Source of the DNA: Alopecurus myosuroides
Lineage: Eukaryota; Streptophyta; Magnoliopsida; Poales; Poaceae
Direction: 5' to 3'
Length of the DNA: 64,000 nucleotides
Assembly: GCA_028641055.1 (NCBI GenBank)
Contig: CM054062.1
Location: forward strand, 8,410,047-8,474,046
Position numbers and translations under genes: made by a program. The notes beneath the pieces are model-generated. The model had not been told where the DNA came from and searched no databases. It saw nothing but the letters and a program-made list of their open reading frames with translations. Of this stretch, positions 35,762 through 47,545 are shown one piece after another; position 1 is the first letter of the stretch, and each line of letters starts with the position of its first letter.

Positions 35762-38700
35762 TGTAACATCCCAAGTATGAAAATCCCCCTTAGAATGTTT
35801 TGTTTCATGTTTAATTCAAGTACTGCATCATGTCATCATCTTTGCACTTGTTTTCTATTTGGTTCCATTTGTTTTCTATATGAAATTCCAAACAAAACAT
35901 TCAAATCATTTGTCATACTTGTGATGTTACCTGTTTCAAATAAAAAAAACTACAAAACAAACCAACAATTGTTTCCACCAAATTGTTATCAAAAACTTAA
36001 TTTTGGCTAAACTTTCAATTATTTCTTTTTATACCTAAATTGCTCAACTCATTTAATTTCCAAAACAATAACATCAATTAAATTTATTTTGGAAAACAAA
36101 GTTTGTTTTAGGTGCTGTTACAAAAAAAAAAAAAAACTATAAGAAGTTATCCTAAACATTTGCTAAACCCTAAAACCACTTGTTCTTTTCTCTTTTTCCA
36201 AATCTGCAAAAAAAAGAGAGTAATAAACAGAAAAAACAAAAGAGAGGGGGGGAAGAGAGCAGCCAGCCCACTTTGGGGCCAGCCCAACTGCCCAAGGCCC
36301 ATACCCCCCTCCACTCGTCTCCTACCTCCGTACGGTACGGCAGACCATCCATGGTGGCCACGTCCGCATACAGAGGAGAGAACGGTCGATCGAGCTCCAC
36401 CCCCCTCCTATTTCTTGCCCTCAAGTTCCCCTTCCTAACCCTAATCTCCTCCTCCTTCTTCCTCCCTCGCACCGCCGCCCTCTCTTCCTCTCTCTCACGC
36501 TGCTCCCCATCGCTGTACTCGCTCTCCACCGAAGCTCCTTCACCGCCTCCCTCTCCGGCGAGGCGCCGCCGCCACGGTGCCCGCCCGGCCGCGCTAGGGC
36601 CGGGAACGGAACCGCACGGGCTTCCTCGTCCTCGCCGTGCCCTCCATCTTCCTCGACGACCGCCGGAGCTCCGCCGCCATCGCCGGTTTTCGCCACCGAC
36701 CGCCCCCTGCTCCCTCCTCTCGACAGCAGGTGAGCCTCGTCGCCTCCCTTCCCCTCGCTCCTTCTCCTCTCGGCCCTCGTGGCCCGCACGCACACCGAGC
36801 GCACGGCAGCCCGCAGCGCCCGCACGCGGAGGCCACCGCACGCACGGCCGCGATCCGCGGCGAGCAGCCACAGCAGCGATCGCTCGCCCGCTCCCTGTAC
36901 GCCATCGCTGCCTGTACCTGAAACTGAAAAAGAAAGTTCAGTTAAATTCAGAGATAGCTCGTAACTGAACCATAACCTCCTTTGCTACCCGAACCTGTCA
37001 AGACAGCGCTCCAGCCCAACTGGCAACCGTTCCGTGCGCCCAAGGGAGAGCACCCGGGATCGAATCCCAGGGGAGGCATTCGCCTCCCCAATTTTTTTTC
37101 CTCTGCGCGCCCCCCCCGCGGGACCCGCATGTCATCAACTGCCGCGGCCAACTCAGCCTCTACCCGCACCAGTCAGCGCCACCGTGGCGCTGGCCCACTG
37201 GACAACCAGTGTGGGTTCTTTTCCCCACGGTGGGAAAAGTCCTGCGGTGTTTCTTTTTTTTTACACAAAATGTTTTTTTGAACCAAACAAATTGTAAAAA
37301 CCATATCTTGGCCATTCTAACTCAGAATTGAACAAATAAAATATGTAATCCAATCAGAAAAGTATATTCTACCCAAATATGAATTTTGTTTCCTGTTTTG
37401 AATTTTCAAAATGCAATTCAAATTTGAATTCAAATAATTCAATTGCAATTTGCTAAAATCCATAACTAATTCATTATTAGTCCAAATCATGCAAATAAAA
37501 TATGTTTTCCAAACCATTTTGAACCACCTAACCAAATATAAATTTTGTTTCATGGTTTGAATAATTTAAATTGCCTAAATAATTTAAACCTTGTTTAATT
37601 CAATTAAAATTGCTAAAATCATAACTTGCTCAAATTTAATTATTCTTGAACATGTAAAATATGTTTTCCAACCAGAAAAACATAACCTTTTCAAATATCA
37701 ACTTTGTCATTTGTTATGAGCAACTTAACTTGATGAAAACAACAACTATTTGTGTAACACTATTAAGTAACCAAAATTTCCAAACTTAATAATAAATTCC
37801 CTAACTTGTTAACTATCATTCCAATTGCATCTAACTTTGTTTACTTCTTATTATCATCATGCATGCATCATGTTTAACTACTTACACTTGTTAATCAAAT
37901 ATAGATCATTGCTTCAACCTAAACCATTTGCATCCATATGCAATTCACATTGCATACGGGTCCAATTAAATTGTGTTACCTTGTCAAGTAGTTTATTTTG
38001 ATGCATCTATTAACATGACATGCATCATCCCATGGTTGTGCATCCTATGCCATGTATTGATTGTTCGTCTCTTTCGATTGTGTGTTTGCTTCTTCTCGCT
38101 TTAGACGACGACGTTGAGACCGAAGAGACGTACGGTACCCCTTCTAAGGATTTTTGCTCAGTACCAGGCTACTGGGTTTGCAGGCAAGTTATCACTCACA
38201 TGAATCATCGAGTTCCCTTCCACACTTGTTGTCGATACTATCCTTTTGTCTATTATTGCTAGCCCTATGTATCGTTGCTTGTTCTCCGAACCTATCACAT
38301 GATACCCTGAACCAATGATATTGCCTCACCTCCATACCTACAACCATTGCTTGTGCCTGTTCTCATCTAGCATGCTTAGGGTTGCTTTTGCTCGAGTCTG
38401 TTGTCGGTTACTTCTTTTACTATTATTATTGTACCGGGGGCTCGAATTTAATCAATCAATCCTGTTAATTGCTAATGGTAATAATAATTTGATGATAAGG
38501 CACCGGCAGGAGGCCCTAAGTGGTTTTGAGGCCTGCTAGTGTCGACCCTAATAGGAAAAGGGTCTTGTCTACTGATCCATGATGAGCGTGCTCACCGCAT
38601 CCGGGTGGTAGTATGGGACCCCCCTCGACTTAGACTTGATCTGCAGTTTGTCCGAAGAGCCACACTTAGTTCGGGTGTTCCATTTGCTCCTTGCATAATG

Positions 38701-39954
38701 GGAGGTACCCCCATTGGTTACTGGTGATGATGATGATGCATATAGGGCGAGGCCTGTGGTGCCGGGGGGTGTGGTTTTCACCCTTGCGCTTAGGTTAGGC
38801 GGACTGGCCGGGACCTTATAGCTCCGTGGCTCCTAGGATGGATTGTAGAGATGGTTTGGGTCGTGTCAAGTCCACCTAAGTTTTAGTTGGTGGCTTGAGT
38901 GTGTACGGGTACTGGAGCACACCCTGCAGGGATAAATCTTCTCGAGAAGCCGTGTTTTCCGCGGTTATGGATTACTTGGTGAAAGTACTGGCTAACAAGT
39001 ACTCAGGACAACTTAAACCTAATGATCAACCAGGTATCACCCAATGCTAAATAACTTGACTAGTAACAGGTTATTCACACAATAACTTGACTCATCTTTA
39101 ATACAACGGTGTGAGTTATCCTCGGATTGCTTCTTCGGATAAGGGGCGAGATCCAGGATGGGTTTGTTTGAAGTTATCTTTCAGTTGGTTACAATCCTCG
39201 ATCTTATCTTCTTCTGTTAGCCGGAACTTGTAGCTATTTTCTGTAGTTGGTTAGAGCAGCCCGCTTCAGCTTTTATAACACCTATCTCTTCCGTTGATCA
39301 CAAGCATCAATGCTTGTGTTGACGGGTAACTCTTTGATGAAGTGTGAGTCTTGCTTGCCAGTACTTGGATGTACTGACCCCGTTGGGGCTGTGGTTTACG
39401 CAGACGACGACTACGGCTACGATGATCACCAGGATGGCTACTTCGTGGAGTTCGACGAGACTGCAGACGAGTAGATAGTGGACCCGGGCAGGATCCAAGA
39501 CCTACGTGGATGGGCTTCGTCTTCTTTATTTTCCCCGTCTTCTTAAGCCTTTTGGATTTGTCTGTACTCAGACACCTTTGTTTGCTTCTGCTGATGTAAT
39601 GAATGCTATGTTGGGACAGGTGTCCTCTGTATGAGTGTATTTGCTATTCTCTGCCTTAGTGAAGGCTATTTGCAATCTTATTTCAATCTTTTGTGTCTTA
39701 GAGATATGTTGTGGTATCATTCCGTTTAACGCTGTTGACGTACCATGTGTGATTGGTATGAAGTACGTCGACAGTAGTGCCTATGGTCTCTAGTGGATAG
39801 TTTACATCGACGGTGGAATAGCAGGGCTTGTGTTGTCGCGCATAAGCGCAGGCCTACCAGGAAGCTGGGACGTGGGAGCAGTTATGCCCCATAATCCAAG
39901 CATCTGCTATCCAGTTCGGCCCGATGAGTATCACCTAGAAACCAGGGTGCGACA
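35762..39954 (+). repeat. 3' LTR of the non-autonomous Tekay element
   Basis: 4193 bp, nearly identical to 30695-34886. B-box-like GGATCGAATCC at 37057-37067. Confidence 0.92.
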
Positions 39955-40135
39955 GCGGTGGAGGAGATCGCTGTCCGATTCCTCCGCGTCATCCGAAGAG
40001 TCATGCTCAGAACTCGACGAGGCATTAGCAACGCTGGTGTCGGCTGGACCATCCAGGTTACTCGCCAACAAATCCGAGGCTTCCTCCCCAGAGATAACTG
40101 CGCCTCGGTCCCACCAGCCTGTCTGGTCACTTCAA

Positions 40136-40496
40136 CCGCAGTAAATCGCCCACGATCTCGACGTGGGATTAACTGCGCCCGTTACGCGCGCGATATGCAC
40201 TGTGTGCGTTTCTAACCGGTTCGCTTCCCACTCCGCACGATCTCTCTGTAGGATCGATCCCACTAACTCCACTGGTAACGGCAACTCGAGGGGAGAGATA
40301 AATACCCCCTCGATTCCCTCTTCTTCTCTTTCCTGCTCACTTCAATCCCCTGCCTCTTCGTTTCTCCGCCGCCACCGAGCGCTCCGCCTACGCAACCTCT
40401 TGCTGCGTCGCCGCTCCACGCGCCGCCGGTGAGACAGACAGAGAGAAAACTCCTCCAATCAATCCCCCACTTCCAATCTCACGCCTTTTCGCCTCC
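40136..40496 (+). promoter_or_regulatory. Putative promoter and 5' UTR of the Tat2 accessory gene
   Basis: Between the last Tat1-derived codons (minus strand) and the ATG at 40497. A TATA-like GAGATAAATACCCC near 40298 is followed by a pyrimidine-rich leader (CCCTCTTCTTCTC..., 40310-40420), a layout typical of plant promoters. The left border with Tat1 is inferred from a stop (TGA) in the minus-strand frame near 40132. No LTR sequence is found here, although a Tat 3' LTR would be expected on this side. Confidence 0.45.
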
Positions 40497-41427
40497 ATGG
40501 CTCGCGGAGATGATGATGCTGCCGCCCGCGCCGGATGGGAGGGTTCCGATGTCACGGCGGAGGACTGCCAATGGCTAGTCAATACCCGCCGTGTCCCTCC
40601 CGGCGTGCAGTGCAGGCAGCCGGACAACGAGATCGTCCCCACGCCGGAGAAGGACGAGTTCGTCGTCTTCCTCGCGCACTTCAAGCGCGGATTCGGCCTC
40701 CCCATCTCCGACTTCTTCAAGGAGTTCCTCAACAACTTCGGACTCCAGCCGCATCACATCCCCCCCAACGCCATGGTGATGCTCGCCTTCCACGCGGTGG
40801 TCTGCGAGGCCTTTCTCGGCGTGTACCCAACTATTCATAGTTGGGCGCGCTACTTCTTCTTCAGGAAGCAGAGCATCCCCAACCCGGGACACACGGAGAG
40901 CGCCCGCTTGATGACGCAGACGGGGTGCGCCATGCTGCTGCAGCGCACCACGGGTAGCCACCCGCACGTCAAGGGATTGGAGACGGTGCGCAAGTGGCAG
41001 CGCTCCTTTCTCTATGTCAAGAACGTCCCCACCAAAGAAGGGAAGCCAATCCAGGACCGGATAGGGCTCCCTAAGTGGAAGAACGCGTGGCCCACCTAGC
41101 AGAACTGGGGCTACAACCCGAAGAACAAGATCAAAGACATTGTTCAAATCGAGGCGCGCCTCGCCGAGTTAAAGAAAGAGGGATTCCGCCGCGACGATCC
41201 CCTCGCGTGCTGGATCTCGCGCCGAGTGCTCCCGCTTCAGCGTCGCTCGCACAAGATGTGCTACATGGGAGGGCCGCGGGACTGCACGAGGACCACCACC
41301 TTCGAGTTGAGCACTGCTGACGTAGCCATCTGAGCGAGATCCATCACGCAGACGTCCCTCTCCGACACCTGGCAGTACGGCTTCGTGCCGTACAGTCGCC
41401 TCAAGCGAATTGAACAGGTTAGTCTTC

Positions 41428-41720
41428 TGTGCTTTATCTCTGCACTCTGATACCGAGTAGGTGGCTTTCCAGCTTAGTATGCTTAATCTCTGCATGCTGC
41501 ACCGAGTAGAACATTACAAACATCCTGTTGGCTTTATGTGCTTTGTATTTGCACGCCGTGTCGCGTAGGAAACCTTAGTAGTATATGCTTTGTGTTTGCA
41601 TGCTGGGCCGGGTAGAACTCCTTAGGCTAATATGTTTTGTGTTTGCATGCCATGCCGGGTAGGAACCTTGGCTGAATATGCTTTGTGTTTGCATGCTAAG
41701 CCGGGTAGGACTCCTTAGGT
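41428..41720 (+). repeat. Minisatellite in intron 1 of the Tat2 accessory gene
   Basis: Six degenerate units of 46-60 bp starting near 41428, 41477, 41537, 41583, 41629 and 41676. The last three are most alike (TATGCTTTGTGTTTGCATGC, then CCGGGTAGGA). The earlier units carry ATCTCTGCAT and CCGAGTAG variants. Confidence 0.8.
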
Positions 41721-44700
41721 TAGAGCTCAACTTACTCGTGCCTTCGGCTTGCCTTTTCAGCACATCGATCGCCAGGATGAGGAAGATGAAGAGGTCTTCG
41801 AGGAAAACTGGGACAGTGACCGAGAAGAGGATGACGAGACCGCCCACGACACTCAGGACACCCTCTGCATCCCTCATGCCAACCAGCCTGGTAAGCACCA
41901 AGTTGATGCATCTATCCGGGACTAGTCCGAGGACAACGAAGGTGACCCAGTTCGCCTCTCTGACCGCGAGTAGCGCAATCATAATTCCTTTTCTGCTTCT
42001 CAATCTATTTTCCTCTTTTACTCTGCAGAGGATCCCGAGCTGAGTGAGGAGGACGAGGAGCCCATGGATGTTCAGCCCCTCTCTGTGGCTGCTCCCACAA
42101 CTCGGAAGCGGACGGGCAGTGGTGCCCAAGAACCCGCTGCAAAGAAGCCCAAGAAGACCGAGAAGAAGAAGAAACTCACCACCAACAGAAGGCCACCCCC
42201 TACCCGCAAAGGGTAAGTAGTTTCATCCGAACATCAATTTGCTACTGCCTCTCGCTATTCTGCTTCTTTTTATGCTTTTCTCCTTCTCCTCTTTTGAACT
42301 CTTTATTTCTTCTCATCCAGCGATCCATTGGATGATGATGCGGCCGCGACCCCCACGCGCACCAAGAGAAAATCTGTCATCGACATCGAGAAACTCATCG
42401 ATCTCTCCGAGGACGAGGACGAGCCAACACCGCGGGCTAGGGCGCGTGCGCCCTCCCCGGTGAAGCGAGAAGAAGAAGACGCCGACGCTGATAACACAGG
42501 CGCTGGTGACCAAGATGCCCAGGACATGGAGCAGCAAACCGACGCGTACCAGAGTACGCAGGATGTTGCTCGAGATGAGATGCCTCCCTCTCCCCCAGCT
42601 ACTACAGCTGGGGAAAATGTTGAACAAGACCCCGAGAACCAGGACCGTGCCGCCCTTGAGCGGCAAGACGAGAACCTTGAGCAGCAGGGAGAACAAGCTG
42701 CTGCTCATGAAGACCCCGCGGCCAGGCCGCGGGTAGAAGAAGTGACCGTGAAAACACCCGATCCCGTTGCCGAGCAGCGGGTTGAGAAGACCGTGGTGGA
42801 GCCTGCGCTCCAGAGCCAAGCGCAGCCGGATGCTGCGCAGGGTAGCCGGCCCCTTGTGCCTCCTACCCAGCAGGCTTTACCACCAACTGCTCCAAGCCCT
42901 CCCCCAAAGAAGAAAACGACCAAGACTGCATCTGAGATTATGCCTCCACCAACCTCACGCCAAGCGGCTCCGTCCGCTGCGCGCCAAGTGCCTGCACCCG
43001 CTTCTCGGGCGGACACCGGCAAGAAGACCATCAAGACTGAAGCTGCCGCTGTCCGCAAGAATCCGTCATGCCATGCTGCGCAGGATGCTAGCCTGATGCC
43101 ACCGCCCAAAGCACCTACTGCGTCCACCGGGAAGCCGGTAGTGAAGAGCACGCAAGTCACCACTCGCACTGCTAGTGGATCTGCTGGTGCAGGCGCAGGA
43201 TCGAGTGCACAAGGCAGCTGGCCAACATATGTGCTGTCTGGGTCCAGGCAGTACGGCATCTCCTTGTCCAAAGGCGAGCAGCGGATATCTACTCTGAAGG
43301 ACGGCCAGGCCAAGGCAGTGGACGCCAAGCTCAAGGCCAAGAAGCCCATCGAGATCTACTCGCGCGAAGCTGGCGAGGATGAGATCCAATCAGAAGGGCT
43401 GATGCAGGTCGTGGACCGGGTAGGCTTCATCGACAGGATTTGGGAGAGTGACGCCCACGGCGTCGAGAAGTGGAATGTCAGCATGTTGGGTGACGTTGAT
43501 CATTATCGCGTCGATTGGAACAAGGCCGATCTCGGCAGCAATCCAATGACCATCGCCTCCGACACCAGCACGCTGGCCGCAAAGCTGTTCGTCCTCCGCA
43601 AAGCCGCCGAGGACGTTGAACAGACCTATGCTGTAAGTGTTTCTTGCTTTTTCCGAGTTGCGGTATCTCTTCTCTTCTGTTCTTCTTTTTCTCTGTAACA
43701 TCCCAAGTATGAAGATCACCTTTAGAATGTTTGCTAATTGTTATTTTATGTTTTGTATCATGGCATCTTAATCATTGCATTTGTTTTCCATTTGTTTCCA
43801 TCTGTTTTCCTTTGTTTTCCCATTTGAAATTCAAACAATATTCAAATGTTTTGTTTCATACTTGCTCTGTTACAATTTTCCAAATAAAAAGTTCAAATCA
43901 AAACATCAATTGTTTCCATTAAACTTTAAAGTTCAAACTATCAAATGGTTATTTTTAATAATTCACTTAATTCAATTTGCATTCAAATTCAATTAGTTTT
44001 CCAAACAGCAACCATTTTGAAGTTTATGAAAATTACAAAACAATTCAATCACTTGTTTCAAATAAACTTGAATTAAAAAAAAACTTTTAAGTTGCTTAAG
44101 TTCAATTATTCCATTAATATTAAATTCAATCAAATTTCAAACAAATTGCAAACAGCAACTAAATTCAAATTATTTGGAAAACCAAAGTTTGCACTAGGTT
44201 GCTGTTACAATAAATAATCAATACAATGTTTTTCCTAATTTTTCTACCCCCAAAAACCCTACCCTTTTCTTCCTATTTCTTTTCAGCAAAAAAAAAACAG
44301 ATTAAAAAAAAGAACACAGGGGAGATGGCAGGCAGTGGGCTGAGCCCAGCCCACCATCCCTGCCAGCCCGCTACCCCTTCTCCCCCACCTCCGTACGAGC
44401 TCACGTCAGCAATGGAGGAAAACGACAGCGTTTTCCCCCACCGCTCCACCCCACCCCCTCCTTATCTACCCCCCAAGGGGCAAACCCTAACCCTAACCCT
44501 AAACCGCACCCCTTCCCTCTCTCTCCCACCTCCGCCGCCACCGTTGGGGAGGGGCGCCGCCGTTTTTCTTCCGCGGCCGGTCGCCGCTCGCCGAGCTCGC
44601 CGCCGTCGCCTCCGTCCCCCTCCGGCCATGCTGAGCCCACCCCTGCGAAGAGGGTGAGTCCCTCGACCCATTCCGCTACTCGCCTGCTTGATTTAGTGCA

Positions 44701-44861
44701 GTACATGCCGCGAATTTCCGGCCGTGGTTCAGTCGCTGCCACTGGCCGTCGTTGGTTTCCGACAGAGAAGAAAGTCTGAATTCTTTCGCGTGCAGTTTCA
44801 GTTAGCGCCGAGTGTTAGGTTCAAAACCAACCAGCTCCCGTATACAGCAAACCAGCCGCAG

Positions 44862-44916
44862 TAGCCCACTGGTTGCGCTCGCTGCGCGCGCACCAGTAAC
44901 TCGCGGGTTCGAATCC
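44862..44916 (+). other. tRNA-like module 1 in the Tekay LTR
   Basis: A-box-like TAGCCCACTGG (44862-44872) and a perfect B box GGTTCGAATCC (44906-44916) inside a short CGGG/CCCG stem-loop. The 44-base A-to-B distance suits a Pol III internal promoter. No full cloverleaf or acceptor stem is seen, so this is not a tRNA gene. Repeated in the 3' LTR at 55196-55250. Confidence 0.7.
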
Positions 44917-45014
44917 CGGCCACCCCCCTTTTCTAGTTTCTTTTCCAATTGTTTCAGTAGTCGTTTCTGAACCTCAACCCCCCCGCGAGTAGTTTTCTGT
45001 CACGAACCCAGCAG

Positions 45015-45068
45015 TAGCCCACTGGTTGCTCCCTTGCGCTTACAGCAGGAGGGCAGGGGTTCGAATCC
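45015..45068 (+). other. tRNA-like module 2 in the Tekay LTR
   Basis: The same TAGCCCACTGG (45015-45025) and GGTTCGAATCC (45058-45068), 43 bases apart, about 150 bp after module 1. The B box lies in a hairpin with GCAGGAG/CTCCTGC arms. Counterpart in the 3' LTR: 55348-55358 and 55391-55401, with one arm altered. Confidence 0.7.
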
Positions 45069-46183
45069 CACTCCTGCAGGGTTTAAACCCATCTTTTTTT
45101 TTCATCTTTTTCCCAGATCCAGATCCACTCCTTATCGCACACAGGTCCCTCTAAATTTTATTCCAAGTCCCTGGCTGCTATATAAAAGGGCAGATTACAC
45201 CCTAATCTTGGAAATTGCATAAATAATTCATTACAACTCTAAATTCAACATTTTAAATATGTACAAATTAAATTCTCTACCCAACTATAAATTTTGTTTA
45301 CTGTTTTGAATATTTTAAATTGGTGAAATATTTGAATCCTTGTTGAATTCATTTAATTTTGCAAAATTCATAACTTGAGCATAAAAATTCCAAACTCAAC
45401 AAATAAAATATGTTTTCCATCCCATTTTTCATGTACTTTGCAAATATAAACATTGTTTCATGTTTTGAATAATTATAATTGGTTAAATAATTTAAACCTT
45501 GTTTAAATCATTTACATTTGCTAAATTCATAACTTGCTCAAATTAAATTATTTTTGAAACTATAAAATATGTTTTCAAACCAGAAAAGTATAACTTTTCA
45601 AATATGAATTTGGTTTAATGATTTGATCAAATAAAAATTCAAATAACTTCATACTTGAATTAAATTCATTTAAATCTTGTTTAAACTTGTTTAATTCATA
45701 AGTAATTTATTCTAAATCCTTTTTCAACAAGTGAAACATGTATTCCACCTAAAATTTGGTGTACTTTCCAAATATGAACCTTGTTATCTATTTTTAACAC
45801 TTAAAATTGGTGAAAACAACAAATGCTTGTGTAACACCTTTAAGAAGCAAATTTTCATAACTTAATAAATAAAATTCCAAACTTGGTAAACCTTATTTCA
45901 AATTGATTCTATTGTTGTTTTCTTTTTGTTTTCCTCATCCATGCATCATGCTAATCCACTTTCACCTGTTGGTTAGTGGTAGAACAATTATTTCAACCTA
46001 AATTCATGGGCTTTCCTTATGCAACCCAAATTGCATAGGGGTCCATTTAATATTGTTACCATGTCAACTAGCTTACCATTGATGCATCAATTAAATTGTT
46101 ATGCATCATCCCATGATTGTGCATTATGCCATATTATTGATTGTTTGTCTCTCTGTGTTGTTTGTTTGCTTCTTCCCGAATAG

Positions 46184-47545
46184 ACGACGACGCTGAGACA
46201 GACGAGGTTTACGACACTACTTCAGAGGAGTTAGCTCAGTACCAGGCTACTGAGTTTGCAGGCAAGTATTCACTCACATGAACCATTGTGTTCCTTCCAC
46301 ACTGGATACCGATACTTTCCGTTGTCTATCCTGCTAGCCTTATGAATCGTTGCTTGTGTTCAATCCTATCACATGTTATCCTTTAACCCTGATATAGCCT
46401 CACCTCCACACCTATTAACCCCGTTGCTTGTTTCCTGTGTCTTACTAGCATGCTTAGGGTTGTTTATGCTCGAGTCTGTTGTCGGTTACTTTCTGTTACC
46501 ATATTTTATTATGTTTTGGGGCTCGATGTTTAAACAATCAACCTGTTAATATTTGAGGTAATGCTAATTTGATGATAAGGCACCGGCAGGAGGCCCGGCG
46601 TGGTTATGAGGCCTGCTGGTGTCGACCCTAATTAGGAAAAGGGTCTTGTCTACCGATCCATGATGAGCGCACTATCCGCATGTGGGAAGCGTGTATGGGC
46701 GCCCCCCTCAATTTGATTCGATTCGCATCTCGTCCAAATCGCCTCATTTAGTTCGGGTTTTCCATTTGCCGCATGCATATGTATTTGCGAACCCAGGCCA
46801 GGGTGGAACTTTTCTAGTCGGCATTTAGGGAGATACGTTCTTAGAGTGCTATGAGGGTCCCCTTTTCTTCGTGGGGCTTGATTAGCCGTGCGCTCAATTG
46901 CACGGGGTTCTTTGGGCTTGATGCGAAGAAGAGTTGAGTTGTGTTGAGTGCCCCGCTTGGTGGGAGGCATTCCATCTGGCGGGTTATTCTTACGTGTACG
47001 GCCAAATTGGTGCACCCCTGCAGGGACAAATCTTCTCGAGAAGCCGTGTTTTCCGCGGTTATGGTTGACTTGGTGAAAGTACTGGCTAACAAGTACTCAG
47101 AACAACTTACACCTAACTAATGATAACTTGACTAGTAATAGTCTTATTGACACAATAACTTGAACCATCATTAATCCAACTGTGTGAGTTATCCTTGGAT
47201 TGCTTCTTTGGATAAGGGGCGAGATCCAGGATGGGTTTGTTCGGAGTTAGTTAGTAGTTGGTTCCGATACGCTATCTTATCTCCTTTCTGTTAGCCGGAA
47301 GTTATAGCATGTATCTGTAGTTGGTTAGTGCAGCCCGCTGCCGCATCTTTTATATCACCCCTTCTTCCGTTGAACCCAAAGCATCTGTGCTTGGTGTTGA
47401 CGGGTACACTTTGGTGAATTGTGAGTCTTGCTTGCCAGTACGTTTATGTACTGACGCCTTTGGGGCTGTGGTTTCCGCAGACTACGTTTCCGAGGATCCA
47501 CATGGTGGCTACTACGTGGAGTATGACGAGGCTGCTGACGAGTAG
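46184..47545 (+). other. Acidic exon pair with stop inside the Tekay 5' LTR
   Basis: Block 1, 46184-46261: acceptor GAATAG, encodes DDDAETDEVYDTTSEELAQY and ends TEFA before a GC-type donor GCAAGT. Block 2, 47481-47545: acceptor TTCCGCAG, encodes DYVSEDPHGGYYVEYDEAAD and one Glu, then TAG. Block 1 leaves one base that completes an Asp codon with block 2, so the frame is continuous. A relative in the other Tekay subfamily keeps the acidic C-terminus (YFVEFDETADE). In the 3' LTR (56532-56609 and from 57828) a TAC-to-TAA change ends the frame early. An upstream first exon would end at the donor at 44654. No known domain; expression is unproven. Confidence 0.5.

Larger units (their letters stand above)
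30695..39954 (+). mobile_element. Non-autonomous Tekay-type element, 9.3 kb, TSD GCGGT
   Basis: Two LTRs of 4192 and 4193 bp flank only 875 bp of interior; duplications GCGGT at 30690-30694 and 39955-39959. Primer site, part of the leader and polypurine tract are kept; gag, RT and integrase are deleted. The LTRs differ by roughly 15-20 scattered changes by eye (about 0.4%), so insertion was recent. LTR ends (TGTAACATCCCAAGTATGAA... to GGGTGCGACA) and interior identify it as a subfamily of the complete element at 43695-58362. Confidence 0.92.
11768..40135 (+). mobile_element. Tat1: decayed Ty3/gypsy Tat-lineage element with nested insertions
   Basis: The order is 5' LTR, tRNA primer site, gag, protease, RT, RNase H, a second archaeal-type RNase H (Tat hallmark), integrase, then antisense accessory exons. 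The host element is interrupted by a copia element at 15971-24363, a solo LTR at 29622-30500 and a Tekay derivative at 30695-39954, each with a perfect 5-bp duplication. gag and protease hold many in-frame stops, so Tat1 is the oldest layer. It has no 3' LTR in the window; its last accessory exon ends near 40135 against the promoter region of Tat2's accessory gene. Confidence 0.75.
28069..40135 (-). pseudogene. Tat1 antisense accessory gene A, split by two insertions
   Basis: Exon-like blocks on the minus strand, 5' to 3': about 40135-39960 continuing at 30694-30512 (acidic Ser/Asp region, KRRRVENDE, then TPSPSFPNIQTAWNADML and an Asp/Glu run ending at donor GTAAGT); 29538-29322 (KRKRAAAAGG..., donor GTAAAT); about 29034-28926 and 28846-28613 (coiled coil, e.g. 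ARHELESSRKLSTDLEGSLA); 28538-28069 (FTDSCAQLKKHAEGICILIG, ending TTAAP). Frame changes occur in a G run near 30622 and an A run near 28193. The Tekay derivative is inside the first block, the solo LTR in the following intron. The layout (acidic/basic region, coiled coils, helical C-terminus, Ala-rich end) parallels Tat2's gene, but the 5' N-terminal domain is missing beyond 40135. Confidence 0.55.

Noticed and set aside
42705..43349. 214-codon minus-strand ORF
   Set aside because: Shadow of exon 4 of the accessory gene, which has matching splice phases on the plus strand.
44850..45080. True tRNA genes
   Set aside because: A and B boxes are present but no acceptor stem or cloverleaf can be drawn around them.
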